From Mariniphaga sp. (GTDB taxonomy: Bacteria > Bacteroidota > Bacteroidia > Bacteroidales > Prolixibacteraceae): DNA of 63,387 nucleotides. Where the stretch lies: contig JAHYIT010000014.1 of NCBI GenBank assembly GCA_019429205.1, positions 1-63,387 on the forward strand. The letters are read 5' to 3'. This document shows positions 26,108 to 35,281 of this stretch, one piece after another. Each line of letters begins with the position of its first letter. Position 1 is the first letter of the stretch. The position numbers and the translations under genes were made by a program. The notes under the pieces are model-generated. The model ran no database searches. It worked only from the letters and a program-made list of their open reading frames with translations, and was not told where the DNA came from.

Positions 26108-28884
26108 TACCCCAAATTCTCCCCTTTTTCCACTGCCGGCACTCCTTTTTCCATCCATTCGGGCATGGGTTCGCCTTTCAGGTAATGGTTGAAAAACTGG
26201 TACATCCGTTTGCTTAAATCCACGCGGTTAGCCCAGCTTGCGGCATTCAGGTTATGGGGTTCCCCATTGTAAGAAAGCATCCACACCGGTTTGTCAAGAC
26301 GGCGCAATGCCACAAAATATTCAATGCCCTGGTACCACGGCACAGCGCCGTCGTCGTCGTTGTGCATCATCAGCAGCGGCGTATTCACTTTAGGTGCATA
26401 AAACAGGGGCGAGTTTTCGATGTAATGCAGCGGTTTTTCCCAAAGCGTGCCACCAATACGACTTTGGGTTTGTTCATACTGAAACATCCGGCTCATCCCC
26501 GTCTGCCAGCGAATTCCTCCGTAAGCGCTGGTCATGTTACTTACCGGTGCACCGGCCATGGCAGCCGCATACAAATCGGTTTGGGTAATCAGGTAGGCAA
26601 TCTGGTAACCACCCCAGCTTTGTCCCTGCAAAGCCATTCTTTTTTCATCGATGTATGGAAATGTATTCGTCAGGTATTGGGTGCCGCTTACAATGGCATT
26701 GTAGGCACTCTGACCCGGATAGCCTTCTTTATAAGTGATATCGGGAACAAAAACAATGTAACCGTTACTGGTATAAAACGGCCTGTTTATGGTGGAACGA
26801 CTTGGCGCCGGGTGCTGGTGACGAAAAAGGCCTTCCGAACTTCTTTCATAAAAATAAATAACCATTGGATATTTTTCCCCTGGATCAAGGTTTTCGGGAA
26901 AGTAAAGCAAACCTTGCAGTTTTTCCCCTGAAAATGATGTCCATTCCACCATTTGCACTTTTGGCCAGATGAAGTTCTCTTGCTGCGGATTGGCATTTGA
27001 AATTTGTTCTGACTTCATAAAATTCAAATCGCTGCACCACAAATCGGGAAATTCGCTCACGCTTTCCTTTGTCCAGATTAACTTGTCTGCATTTTTCGCC
27101 TTTTTAACTCCGCCAAATTGATTCTTTTCCATGGCCAGCAATTCCGGATCGGCAACAATGCCAAACCTGGTTTGAAAAAAACCTCCGGTCATGGTTTGCT
27201 CATCAAATGCACTGAGCAGCGCCGGCTCGTCAGATGGAATATGCTCCAAATCAGAATCAAGGTTTACGTAGCGAAGGCGGATTTGATTCCGGCGGCCATA
27301 CGTATTTGTAATGTTTACAGGCACCCGCTCTCCGGCCGGGTCGAGTTTCCAGATGTCAAAGCGGTCGTAAATGTAAACAAACCGGTCGTCTTCGCTCCAT
27401 CCGGCAATTCCGTAAGGACGCGGATCCATCGGCGTGTCATTCCGTTCGTCATAAAAATTTACCGGAAGAATTTTGGTGAGCGAAACAGCTTCAAGCCGGT
27501 TAATATCTGTTGAGCGGGTGTAAAAACTGCTGTCAGCCGGTTCGTACCAAACCACATATTTCCCCTGCGGCGAAATACGCACATACGACTGGCAGTCGGC
27601 AATTTCGCGCTTGATTCCCGATTTAACATCGATAACATAATAATCGCGGTTGCGGGTGCCGGTCCAGCTTGACTCACGCAGGTAGGGCAATTCGTTGTAG
27701 CCGAAAGCTAAATCGCCGTTTCCCTTTTCCAGGGTCGAAACATCTCTCACCTGCGGATCGGCCAGTTGGATAAAACGGTTTAAACCAATATGATAAACCG
27801 CCAGGTAAGTTCGCTTTTTTTCCCGGTCGGCTTCCACTTTTTGTTGCGGTTGAATTTTCAAATCCTGCCAGTTCCAGATGTCCAGTTTGGGTTTTTCTTC
27901 ATCCAGAAGCGTGTCCTTTGGAGCAGGTTCAGGAGCTTTAGCCGTTCCGAAAAAAAGTTTGGTTCCGTCTTCAGAAAAATTCAAATTGCCGTTTTCACTG
28001 GGAGTCCAGCCTACAGGAATACCGCCTGTGTAACCGTCCACAATTTCCTCCGGAGTTTTATCCACTGTGCCCAGGTAAAGTGAATATACTTTTTCTTTGA
28101 TGGTATCCTGCGAAAAAAGAAAGGCAAACCGACTGCCTGCTTCGTCGGAAGTCAGCTTTTTCAACCAGCCTTCTTCTGAATAAATTTTTGATGACTGCCC
28201 TGTTGAAGTATCAAATGCAAAAAGGGACGAAACGGTTCCGGTTGAATCTTTTAATTCCCTGCTAAAAAACAAAGACTCTCCTTTTTTGGCATAGCTCCAA
28301 TCTGAAACATTGCGAAACATTAACGTATCGCCGGTTTCAACCTGAAACAAAACCAGGTCGTCGCCCTCCTGTTTTTCCTTTTTCTTTTTCGAATTGTTTT
28401 CCGTAGTATCTTTCGGAGCAGGTGCCGATTCAACTGTAAATGCAATCCAACGAGCATTTTCTTCCGGAATTTTAAAAGATTTCAGCTTTGGAAACTTTTT
28501 CACTTCGTTTCTGCCGAAAATCCGGATTCCGAGACTGTCTTTGGGGATATCTTCTTTTTTTACCTTATCCAGTTTTGCTTTTCGGATGCTATCTTCGGGC
28601 TGTTTAATGGAAAAAACAATAAAATTGTTATCGGGACTAAATTCTGCTTTATTGCCGCGTGGAATTGTATCGAAATCTGACTTTCCACTCTTCACAATCA
28701 GCATCCCGTCGCCTTTTTGCGGATTTTGCTCAAAAGCAATCCGGTTTCCGTCATTTGAAATAATTGGGTTATTCAGCGTATTCCAGCTTCCAAAATCATC
28801 GATTGAAATTGGTTTTTTTGCCGGCTCTTGTCCAAAAACACTCAAATAAACAAAACTTAATAACAGCAGTGCAATTCTCCTCAT
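26104..28884 (-). CDS. Exported S9-family (prolyl oligopeptidase-type) serine peptidase
   Basis: 926 residues with a signal peptide (about residues 1-18). The N-terminal two thirds is a WD40-like/beta-propeller region. The alpha/beta-hydrolase domain follows: nucleophile in GQSWGGYQ (Ser about 757), Asp in HNDDDGAVPW (about 845) and His in NGEPHNL (about 874), in the order Ser-Asp-His of the family. It is larger than typical DPP-IV-like proteins (about 700-750) because of inserts in the propeller. It should cleave oligopeptides in the periplasm. Monocistronic; the 3' end overlaps the SNF2 helicase gene tail to tail. Confidence 0.88.
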   Translation of the reverse strand: MRRIALLLLSFVYLSVFGQEPAKKPISIDDFGSWNTLNNPIISNDGNRIAFEQNPQKGDGMLIVKSGKSDFDTIPRGNKAEFSPDNNFIVFSIKQPEDSIRKAKLDKVKKEDIPKDSLGIRIFGRNEVKKFPKLKSFKIPEENARWIAFTVESAPAPKDTTENNSKKKKEKQEGDDLVLFQVETGDTLMFRNVSDWSYAKKGESLFFSRELKDSTGTVSSLFAFDTSTGQSSKIYSEEGWLKKLTSDEAGSRFAFLFSQDTIKEKVYSLYLGTVDKTPEEIVDGYTGGIPVGWTPSENGNLNFSEDGTKLFFGTAKAPEPAPKDTLLDEEKPKLDIWNWQDLKIQPQQKVEADREKKRTYLAVYHIGLNRFIQLADPQVRDVSTLEKGNGDLAFGYNELPYLRESSWTGTRNRDYYVIDVKSGIKREIADCQSYVRISPQGKYVVWYEPADSSFYTRSTDINRLEAVSLTKILPVNFYDERNDTPMDPRPYGIAGWSEDDRFVYIYDRFDIWKLDPAGERVPVNITNTYGRRNQIRLRYVNLDSDLEHIPSDEPALLSAFDEQTMTGGFFQTRFGIVADPELLAMEKNQFGGVKKAKNADKLIWTKESVSEFPDLWCSDLNFMKSEQISNANPQQENFIWPKVQMVEWTSFSGEKLQGLLYFPENLDPGEKYPMVIYFYERSSEGLFRHQHPAPSRSTINRPFYTSNGYIVFVPDITYKEGYPGQSAYNAIVSGTQYLTNTFPYIDEKRMALQGQSWGGYQIAYLITQTDLYAAAMAGAPVSNMTSAYGGIRWQTGMSRMFQYEQTQSRIGGTLWEKPLHYIENSPLFYAPKVNTPLLMMHNDDDGAVPWYQGIEYFVALRRLDKPVWMLSYNGEPHNLNAASWANRVDLSKRMYQFFNHYLKGEPMPEWMEKGVPAVEKGENLGY

Positions 28885-29005
28885 AACAATTCCCCTTTTC
28901 TGGATTTAAAATGAATCTCCAAATATAGTGGAATTTGAATTTTTCGCAACGGGAATTACAAAACAGGGCGTAAGATAAAACAAACGCTACCATGTATTGC
29001 GGTTG

Positions 29006-29701
29006 TTAGCTTTTACAGCTCTCCATCACCTTCTCAAACTCTGGCGGCACAGGCGAAACAAATTCCTTCCGGGATTGTGTTTCGGGATGGGTGAATTCCA
29101 GCGATGATGCATGGAGCAGCAGCCGGTTGATGCCGGTTTTTTCAGTAAGGATTTTATTCAGCGTAAAATCGCCGTGATGTGAGTCGCCCACAATATCGAA
29201 CCGGTTTTTGGCAAAGTGCTGTCGAATCTGGTGCCAGCGTCCGGTTTCGGGAGTTATTTCCATCAGGCTCAACACAATGTTGGTCTTTTCTTTATATGAA
29301 ATATCTGTTTCAACCGAACGCAGCGTTTTAAAATGCGTCAACGCCGGCTTTTTAAATTTCGACTTCTTTTTTACCAGCACCTTTTCATCGAATGTGCCCT
29401 CGCCCGGATTTCCCTGAACCACAGCCACATACTTTTTCGCCACCTCTTTGCGTTCAAACTGCAAAGTGAGTTCTTTCGCCATTTCCGGAGAAAACACAAG
29501 CACCATCACTCCGCTGGTTTTTGCATCGAGCCGGTGCACATTGTAAATCCATTTGCCGGTCACATCACCCAATAGTTTGGTCAGGTAAGGCGCATCGTGT
29601 GGCATAAAATCGTTTTTATGCACTGCCAATCCGAATGGTTTATCCACCACAATAATGTGTTCATCCTGATACAAAACCGGTATTTCAAAATTGTTTTCCA
29701 C
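29006..29701 (-). CDS. RluA-family pseudouridine synthase (TruC-like)
   Basis: 231 residues, with no S4 RNA-binding domain at the N-terminus. The catalytic motif HRLDAKTSG (Asp about 58) is intact, preceded by VVDKPFGLAVH (about 20) and followed by GRWHQIRQHFA (about 158) and RLLLHA. The short length without S4 fits TruC, which makes pseudouridine 65 in tRNA, more than the rRNA enzymes RluC/RluD. Cytoplasmic. It is divergent from the NlpC/P60 gene, with only about 60 bp between the starts, so both promoters are in that short spacer. Confidence 0.85.
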   Translation of the reverse strand: MENNFEIPVLYQDEHIIVVDKPFGLAVHKNDFMPHDAPYLTKLLGDVTGKWIYNVHRLDAKTSGVMVLVFSPEMAKELTLQFERKEVAKKYVAVVQGNPGEGTFDEKVLVKKKSKFKKPALTHFKTLRSVETDISYKEKTNIVLSLMEITPETGRWHQIRQHFAKNRFDIVGDSHHGDFTLNKILTEKTGINRLLLHASSLEFTHPETQSRKEFVSPVPPEFEKVMESCKS

Positions 29702-29764
29702 TGATATTTTTTAGGTTTTTGTTCCATGCGTTTTCCTATCTTTGTTCAACTGCAACATCGGAAC

Positions 29765-30943
29765 ATGGGCCAAAGATCAGAAAATATTGTCATACTGCTG
29801 CTTTCCGTAATGATTATAATTTCGTGCGGAGTAAATAACCGCAAAGAAGCAGAAGATATCATTCTTCATTTTGAACAAACTAATGTTTCTGACAAACGCG
29901 AGGCGATTTTCCATGTGGAAGCTGTGTTTCAAAAAGGAAAGGTTGTGTTGCAGGGAGAAACCGATAATGAAACCCTTAAAAATGAACTGTTAAACCAATT
30001 CCAGTCTTTTGAGATAGTTAATGAAATTTCACTTCTCCCCGACTCCACCGTTGGAGAAAAATTGTATGCGCTGGTGAATGTTTCTGCTGCCAACTTCAGG
30101 GCAAATCCACGGTATTCTTCGGAAATGGTTACCCAGGCATTGCTGGGAACTCCGGTTAAAATTCTGAAAAAACAAGGTAGCTGGCATTTGGTGCAAACAC
30201 CCGATCGCTACATATCGTGGGCGCCATCGGGCGGAATTTTTCCGGTTACTGAAACCGAACTTCAAAACTGGCGGCAGACCGAACGGGTTATTTTCACAGG
30301 CTCGTTTGCACCTATTTTTGATACGGAAAGGATGGAAGATCCTGTCGGCGATGTAACCTTGGGCGGCATTCTGGAATTGCTGGAGCAGCGATGGAATTAC
30401 GTCAAAGTGCGTTTTCCCGACGGACGGGAAGGTTTTGCCGCTCCACAAAACTGGGTTTCCTTTTCTGAATTCAGGGAATCTGCCCGGCCTGACTCCACTT
30501 CTGTTGTAAATTCAGCTCAAAAATTAAAAGGCCGTCCTTACCTGTGGGGCGGAACTTCGGCGCTTGCTATGGATTGCAGCGGTTTCACAAAAATGGTTTA
30601 TTACATGCACGGAATTATTCTCGCCCGCGATGCATCGTTGCAGGTACGGCACGGACAACCAATAAATCCGGGCAATTCATTTGAAACCCTGCAACCCGGC
30701 GACCTGCTTTTCTTCGGGCAGAAAGCAAATGAGGAACAACCGGAACGAATTACCCATGTGGCCATTTCGATGGGAAAAACGGAGTATATTCACGCAGCCG
30801 GAAAAGTGGAGGAAAACAGTTTTAATCCCCGGAGTGAAATCTGGTCGGAATATCGAAAAAATACGTTCATTAGCGCCCGGCGGGTTATCGGTTCAGAGGG
30901 AACAGAAGGGATTTTGTGGGTGAAAGAGCATCCCTGGTACTGA
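29765..30943 (+). CDS. Lipoprotein NlpC/P60 cysteine endopeptidase with SH3 domains
   Basis: 392 residues from the ATG at 29765; this start gives a lipoprotein signal with Cys in MIIISCGVN, while the frame at 29726 places extra residues before it. SH3-like segments lie at about 105-160 and 180-240 (NVSAANFRANPRYS). The C40 peptidase domain has the catalytic Cys in MDCSGFTK, His in ITHVAISMG and a third polar residue in HAAGKV. Such enzymes cut the gamma-D-Glu to diamino-acid bond of murein stem peptides. The product, L-Ala-D-Glu, is the substrate of the epimerase encoded 36 bp downstream, so the pair likely acts in one pathway at the cell envelope. Confidence 0.88.
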   Translation: MGQRSENIVILLLSVMIIISCGVNNRKEAEDIILHFEQTNVSDKREAIFHVEAVFQKGKVVLQGETDNETLKNELLNQFQSFEIVNEISLLPDSTVGEKLYALVNVSAANFRANPRYSSEMVTQALLGTPVKILKKQGSWHLVQTPDRYISWAPSGGIFPVTETELQNWRQTERVIFTGSFAPIFDTERMEDPVGDVTLGGILELLEQRWNYVKVRFPDGREGFAAPQNWVSFSEFRESARPDSTSVVNSAQKLKGRPYLWGGTSALAMDCSGFTKMVYYMHGIILARDASLQVRHGQPINPGNSFETLQPGDLLFFGQKANEEQPERITHVAISMGKTEYIHAAGKVEENSFNPRSEIWSEYRKNTFISARRVIGSEGTEGILWVKEHPWY

Positions 30944-30955
30944 AGAAGTTCAGAG

Positions 30956-30970
30956 TTTAAAGTTCAAAGT
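30956..30970 (+). repeat. 15-mer dispersed repeat in intergenic leader
   Basis: TTTAAAGTTCAAAGT; the same 15-mer occurs at 62036-62050 and, inverted, at 62092-62106. Here it lies in the 36-bp gap before the epimerase start. Confidence 0.7.
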
Positions 30971-30979
30971 TTAAAGAAA

Positions 30980-32107
30980 ATGGGTACAAACAGAAGAAAT
31001 TTCATCAAAAATACGGTATTATTTACAGTGGGTGGTTTAGCGCTGCCCCGGTTAACTTATTCGAATATGAAAGGAAGATTTCCAACACCGGGTTTAAAAC
31101 TGACGTTTGAACCCTACGATTTGCAGTTGAAACATGTGTTTACGCTGGCCAGCAGTTCCCGAACCACCACACCGGTTATGCTGACAAAAATCGAATGTGA
31201 AGGGTTTACCGGTTATGGTGAGGCCTCCATGCCGCCTTATTTGGGCGAAACACAAAAAACGGCGGCAAGGTTTTTAACGGCGCTTAACCTGACTCAGTTC
31301 ACCGACCCGTTTCGTATGGAGGAAATTCTGGAATACGTGGATGAGGCAGCACCCGGAAACACGGCCGCCAAAGCCTCGGTTGACATAGCCCTGCACGATT
31401 TGGCGGGGAAAATCATGGGGCAGCCGTGGCATAAAATCTGGGGGTATTCACCGGAAAATACGCCCAATACCTCTTTCACTATTGGAATGGATGAACCGGA
31501 TGTGGTGAAACAAAAAGTGGATGAAGCTGCACCCTACAAAATTCTGAAAGTTAAACTGGGCGGCCCCAACGACAAGGAGATGGTTGAAACCATCCGCTTG
31601 GCAACCGACAAACCGCTTTGTGTGGATGTAAACCAGGGTTGGGACAACAAAGAGGAAGCGCTTGAAATGGTGCACTGGCTGAAAGAAAAAGGCGTTGAAT
31701 TTGTGGAGCAACCGTTGCCCAAAAACCGGAAAGACGACCACGCCTGGCTGACGGAACATTCGCCGCTGCCTATCATTGGTGACGAAGCCATTCAGCGGCT
31801 TTGCGATGTGCAGGAGGCTGTGGGTGTTTATTCGGGAATCAACATCAAACTGATGAAATGCACCGGCATGCGCGAAGCCCACAAAATGATAAACTTGGCT
31901 CAGGCAAACCACCTGCGGGTGATGATTGGCTGCATGACCGAAACTTCGTGCGCCATTTCAGCAGCCGCCCAGCTTGCACCCCAGGCCGAATGGGCCGATT
32001 TGGACGGTAATCTGCTCATATCCAACGACCCATACGAAGGAGTAAAAATTGTGAATGGGAAAATTACGCTGATAGACAGGCCGGGGATTGGAATTAGGGA
32101 GGTTTGA
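30980..32107 (+). CDS. Tat-exported dipeptide epimerase (enolase superfamily)
   Basis: 375 residues. N-terminus has a twin-arginine signal (NRRNFIKN followed by a hydrophobic segment to about residue 28). The enolase-superfamily barrel shows the catalytic lysine in KILKVKLGG (K-x-K, about 192), metal ligands Asp in CVDVNQGW, Glu in FVEQPL and Asp in IIGDEAI, and the second catalytic Lys in GINIKLMKC. This set matches L-Ala-D/L-Glu epimerase, which interconverts the murein dipeptide. The family is usually cytoplasmic; the Tat signal would place this one in the periplasm next to the endopeptidase that makes the dipeptide. Confidence 0.87.
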   Translation: MGTNRRNFIKNTVLFTVGGLALPRLTYSNMKGRFPTPGLKLTFEPYDLQLKHVFTLASSSRTTTPVMLTKIECEGFTGYGEASMPPYLGETQKTAARFLTALNLTQFTDPFRMEEILEYVDEAAPGNTAAKASVDIALHDLAGKIMGQPWHKIWGYSPENTPNTSFTIGMDEPDVVKQKVDEAAPYKILKVKLGGPNDKEMVETIRLATDKPLCVDVNQGWDNKEEALEMVHWLKEKGVEFVEQPLPKNRKDDHAWLTEHSPLPIIGDEAIQRLCDVQEAVGVYSGINIKLMKCTGMREAHKMINLAQANHLRVMIGCMTETSCAISAAAQLAPQAEWADLDGNLLISNDPYEGVKIVNGKITLIDRPGIGIREV

Positions 32108-32156
32108 TTTTTTATCAAATGAATATATCTTATTAATTCATAATCAATTTATTAAG

Positions 32157-32546
32157 ATGAATCCAAAAGCAATTCGAATTTATCTGATTATTTTGGGGAT
32201 TATAGGTTTAATCATGTTTGCAGGTCTTTTCATGCGAAGCCATAAAAGTTCCCAAAAATGGATTGACATGGAAATTACTGGCCAAATAAATGATTTTGTG
32301 CATATTGGAAAAGATGTTTTTATTCAACTTGACACTACCTGGTATTCTTTTAGTTATAATCGACTTTTTGATAGTTTTATTCCCAACGAGTGCACTTTAA
32401 GTAAAAATAAGGGTGATGATTTTTATTATATTATTTGCCCGGATTCTGAAATGCAGGTTTGGAGTGGAAGTGGTGGTATTGTAACAGATAAAATCTGGCT
32501 TAGAAGAATAGAAATTGCATTAAACAAAAAGAAGAAAAATCACTAA
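32157..32546 (+). CDS. Small single-pass membrane protein, unknown
   Basis: 129 residues from the ATG at 32157 (a frame extending upstream overlaps the epimerase end). One N-terminal transmembrane segment (about residues 8-27) is followed by a soluble domain facing outside, with a Lys-rich tail. No family recognised. The base composition is clearly AT-richer than the epimerase before it and similar to the toxin-antitoxin pair after it, so it probably came with that accessory block. Confidence 0.6.
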   Translation: MNPKAIRIYLIILGIIGLIMFAGLFMRSHKSSQKWIDMEITGQINDFVHIGKDVFIQLDTTWYSFSYNRLFDSFIPNECTLSKNKGDDFYYIICPDSEMQVWSGSGGIVTDKIWLRRIEIALNKKKKNH

Positions 32547-32573
32547 GGAACAAAGTTTTAATGAAAATTCCAT

Positions 32574-32996
32574 TTATGGTTTTAGAACTTGCTTTGACCA
32601 GTTATCAATTTTTAGCCCGGGAATTCTTTTAAAATGATTTTCGTTATTCGTCACCAAAATCATCTCATTTTCAATTGCCACTCCTGCAATTAATAAATCA
32701 ATATCATCAATAATTTTTCCTGATTGCCGGAGGGTAGAATACAATTCTGCAGAAATTCTCACTGAACTTTCTGATAAAGGTATCACCAAATTATCCATGA
32801 GAAAATCGTCGAAAATACGAAGTTGCTTTAATGCGTTTTTGGCCAGCAGACCACCTATAATCTCATAGTACGTAATTAAGCTTATCGAAATAGAATCATA
32901 ACGTTGAAGATAGATTTCAAAATTTTCAACTACCGTTTTATCACCTTTAAAATAGTAAGAAAGTATATCTGTATCAATGAGCGCTCTAGTCATCAA
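32574..32996 (-). CDS. vapC: VapC-like PIN-domain ribonuclease toxin
   Basis: 140 residues. PIN-domain acidic residues are visible: LIDTDILSYYF (first Asp pair), TYYEIIGGLL (Glu near 44) and DDIDLLIAGVA (Asp near 97-100), ending in LVTNNENHFKRIPGL, typical of VapC toxins. It should cleave a tRNA or rRNA when free of its antitoxin. The start overlaps the antitoxin gene by 11 bp; a second Met at residue 2 is an alternative start. Confidence 0.85.
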   Translation of the reverse strand: MMTRALIDTDILSYYFKGDKTVVENFEIYLQRYDSISISLITYYEIIGGLLAKNALKQLRIFDDFLMDNLVIPLSESSVRISAELYSTLRQSGKIIDDIDLLIAGVAIENEMILVTNNENHFKRIPGLKIDNWSKQVLKP

Positions 32997-33222
32997 TTCT
33001 ACTTCTGTTTTTTTGACGATTGTTAATCAACCTTTTCGTAAAATCATCTAAGATAGATTCATCCATATCTTCCCATGCTCCTGCAAAAGATAAAGTTCTG
33101 TTCTTCCTCACTGGTTCATGCTCAAGCTTTGAAATGTACTCATCCAAAGCTTTCAGTTTTTCTTTTGGAATTTTGCTAATTCGCTTTAAAATCTGATTTC
33201 GTCTTTGAATATAGGTAATCAT
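32986..33222 (-). CDS. Antitoxin for PIN toxin
   Basis: 78 residues, upstream of and overlapping the VapC-like gene, the standard antitoxin-toxin order. The N-terminal half is basic and helical; the C-terminal half holds a short SFAGAWED motif that recurs in antitoxins of PIN pairs and would contact the toxin, followed by an Arg/Lys-rich tail. Its DNA-binding fold is not clear from sequence. It is expected to repress its own promoter in the spacer 33223-33336. Confidence 0.75.
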   Translation of the reverse strand: MITYIQRRNQILKRISKIPKEKLKALDEYISKLEHEPVRKNRTLSFAGAWEDMDESILDDFTKRLINNRQKNRSRIDD

Positions 33223-33336
33223 ACTTTTCTTTTTTTACAAATATAAAATGTCCAATCGGATAAAACAAAATAAGTGGATTTGTATTGTTATATTAAAATT
33301 GAACCAATAAAGCACACTGGTTGTTTTAATTCCACA

Positions 33337-33837
33337 ATGAAAACAATTATTACCATATTATTTTTTGCTGTTGCCGTTTCTGCCTGCGGACAGGTTCAGG
33401 AAAAGGTAAAGGCTGAGGCGAAGTCAAAGGCTGAGGTAAAAAAAACAGGATTAAAGGAGGACGGAAAAATGAATGAATACAGGAAGTTAACCGATTTTGA
33501 AGAATACGTGATTATTCACAAAGGAACAGAACGCCCCTTTACCGGAGAATACAATAACCACAAAGGAAAAGGCACTTATGTGTGCAAACGTTGCGGAGCA
33601 GAATTATACAAATCGTCAGATAAATTTGAATCGAATTGCGGCTGGCCCAGCTTCGATGATGAAATTGAAGGGGCAGTAACCAAAACGCTTGATGCCGACG
33701 GGCACCGCACCGAAATCACCTGCAACAACTGCGGCGGGCACCTGGGCCACGTATTTTATGGCGAAGGGTTCACGCAAAAAGACACACGGCATTGCGTAAA
33801 TTCCGTTTCGCTGGATTTTGTGCCGGCGGAGAAATAA
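33337..33837 (+). CDS. msrB: Lipoprotein methionine-R-sulfoxide reductase MsrB
   Basis: 166 residues from the ATG at 33337, chosen because it gives a lipoprotein signal (VAVSAC lipobox); the frame at 33274 lacks it. The MsrB domain spans about 50-160: two CxxC zinc pairs ([18 protein letters not shown]), GWPSFDDE and the catalytic Cys in [12 protein letters not shown]. It reduces methionine-R-sulfoxide in proteins. The predicted lipid anchor puts repair in the periplasm or at the outer membrane, not in the cytoplasm as for most MsrB. It stands alone, divergent from the PIN toxin pair. Confidence 0.9.
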   Translation: MKTIITILFFAVAVSACGQVQEKVKAEAKSKAEVKKTGLKEDGKMNEYRKLTDFEEYVIIHKGTERPFTGEYNNHKGKGTYVCKRCGAELYKSSDKFESNCGWPSFDDEIEGAVTKTLDADGHRTEITCNNCGGHLGHVFYGEGFTQKDTRHCVNSVSLDFVPAEK

Positions 33838-33968
33838 TCTTTTGCAATAAAAAACGCTAATACACAAAAGTCCACCAAATAATTATGGGTTGAAAATATT
33901 ATTGAGCTGTTCGGTACCTTGAGATTTGTTATCAAAAATTAAATCACCCAAAAAAAAAATTAAGCAGA

Positions 33969-34475
33969 TTAAATTTCTTCCTTAATTATGGTCAGGCCTT
34001 CCATAAAATATACTACATCTGCCTTTTCCTGAGCTTCCACAATAACCCGGTGAGCTTCTTCGGCTTCCTCATCGTGATTATGGTCAGCTTCCTCTGTGCC
34101 ATGTTCCCGGGCAGGATTGTGTGCATCGGCTTCAGTTTTTACCTCTTTGAAAATTCCTGAAATGGTAAGGTCGCTGCCCATTTGTTCCTGACTAAAAGCG
34201 CCAATTTTTTCTCCGGCTTCCACCCGAATGTTAAAATCTTCATTGCTTCCCATCAAAAAGCACCGGCCACCACCCTGTTTACAAACGTGCATCACAGTAC
34301 CTTTTACGGTTACTTCTTTACCAACCAAGTCGGCTGCATTGGCATAAAGTTCATCTACGGAGTAAACTAAAGCAGACTTTTCAGCCTCTCCTGATGTGTT
34401 TTCATTTTGATTTTTCTGATTTCCGCAGCTAAACAAGAATGCTGCAATTAAAGTGAAAAAGGCAATTCGTTTCAT
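33969..34475 (-). CDS. His-rich lipoprotein with OB-fold-like domain
   Basis: 168 residues with a lipoprotein signal (LFSCGN). The central part (about 40-110) has the shape of tRNA_anti-like/OB-fold lipoproteins (DLVGKEVTVKGTVMHVC, then RCFLMGS). A Cys pair lies in HVCKQGGGRC. Residues about 119-142 form an acidic insert with five to six histidines, which suggests divalent-metal binding. It lies 26 bp downstream of a PepSY membrane protein on the same strand, a pairing that fits metal or redox handling at the envelope. Function is inferred only from composition and context. Confidence 0.7.
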   Translation of the reverse strand: MKRIAFFTLIAAFLFSCGNQKNQNENTSGEAEKSALVYSVDELYANAADLVGKEVTVKGTVMHVCKQGGGRCFLMGSNEDFNIRVEAGEKIGAFSQEQMGSDLTISGIFKEVKTEADAHNPAREHGTEEADHNHDEEAEEAHRVIVEAQEKADVVYFMEGLTIIKEEI

Positions 34476-34501
34476 GTTTCAGCTATTTTTGGTTTTCAAT
34501 T

Positions 34502-35053
34502 TCAAATATACATAATTGCAAAAAATAAAGGTACAATTATTCCGGCAATTGTCCACCACCAACCCCAGCGTCCTAAACCGCGTTTGCCTTTCAGCAGAAA
34601 CAGCCCCGAAACTGCTACAAAAATCAGAATAACTGCCATCGCATCACTCACCCATTTCCATAAAGAGCCGATAGTGGCTTTATGCAACTTATTCATTTCA
34701 AAAATAATGGGTCTTCGCTGAAGGTAGTTCATCGTTCCTTCACCTGTTTCCGGATTGATAACTACTTCTCCGTTTTCTATAAAAACCTTGATATTTCCCT
34801 GATTGGTGATATAATGCTTCTTGAAAACTACATCATGGTCTAGTTCCGACAGGATATTTCTAAGCATTTTTTCATCAACATCGGTATCAGGTCCAATTTC
34901 GGTCTTAAAATCGACAAAATAAATTTTATAATCGGGATTAAAATCGTGCCGGTGGTTTAAAAAAATGCCCGACAGGGCATAAACAATTGTCATTCCTACA
35001 ATAAAATATCCCAAATCACGATGCAATATTCTTAAAAGCCTGCGTATTTTCAT
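34502..35053 (-). CDS. PepSY-associated transmembrane protein
   Basis: 183 residues from the ATG at 35053; an upstream frame to 35107 adds a non-membrane leader. An N-terminal transmembrane segment follows the motif LHRDLGYFIVGM, then a soluble PepSY-like loop (about 30-120) and two more hydrophobic segments near 130-180, the second and third ending in WGWWWTIAG. This is the shape of PepSY-associated TM proteins seen with iron, heme or cation transport. Likely in the inner membrane, co-transcribed with the His-rich lipoprotein. Confidence 0.75.
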   Translation of the reverse strand: MKIRRLLRILHRDLGYFIVGMTIVYALSGIFLNHRHDFNPDYKIYFVDFKTEIGPDTDVDEKMLRNILSELDHDVVFKKHYITNQGNIKVFIENGEVVINPETGEGTMNYLQRRPIIFEMNKLHKATIGSLWKWVSDAMAVILIFVAVSGLFLLKGKRGLGRWGWWWTIAGIIVPLFFAIMYI

Positions 35054-35141
35054 TTCCTCAAGTTGCAAAAAAGTTAATTGTAAAATTTTCGATTTCAAAA
35101 ATTGCAAGGCGCAAATATAAAATTTAACCTCAAATTAAACC

Positions 35142-35216
35142 ATGTTAAAAAATAGAAAACAAAAGGAAATCAGTGAACCTGGGGAAAGAATAAGAAAAAA
35201 GCCCATTGCCAGTTGA
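35142..35216 (+). other. Possible 24-residue ORF ahead of an orphan terminator
   Basis: ATG at 35142 to TGA at 35214-35216 gives a basic 24-residue peptide (MLKNRKQKEISEPGERI, then RKKPIAS). No homologue is known to me. It is the only + strand ORF before the + strand terminator at 35282 and may simply be part of a small RNA. Confidence 0.25.
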
Positions 35217-35281
35217 TGCAAATTTCATAACTTGTATAACTAAGTGCAATGAGCTCTGGTTTTATCACAACTTAGATGGAT

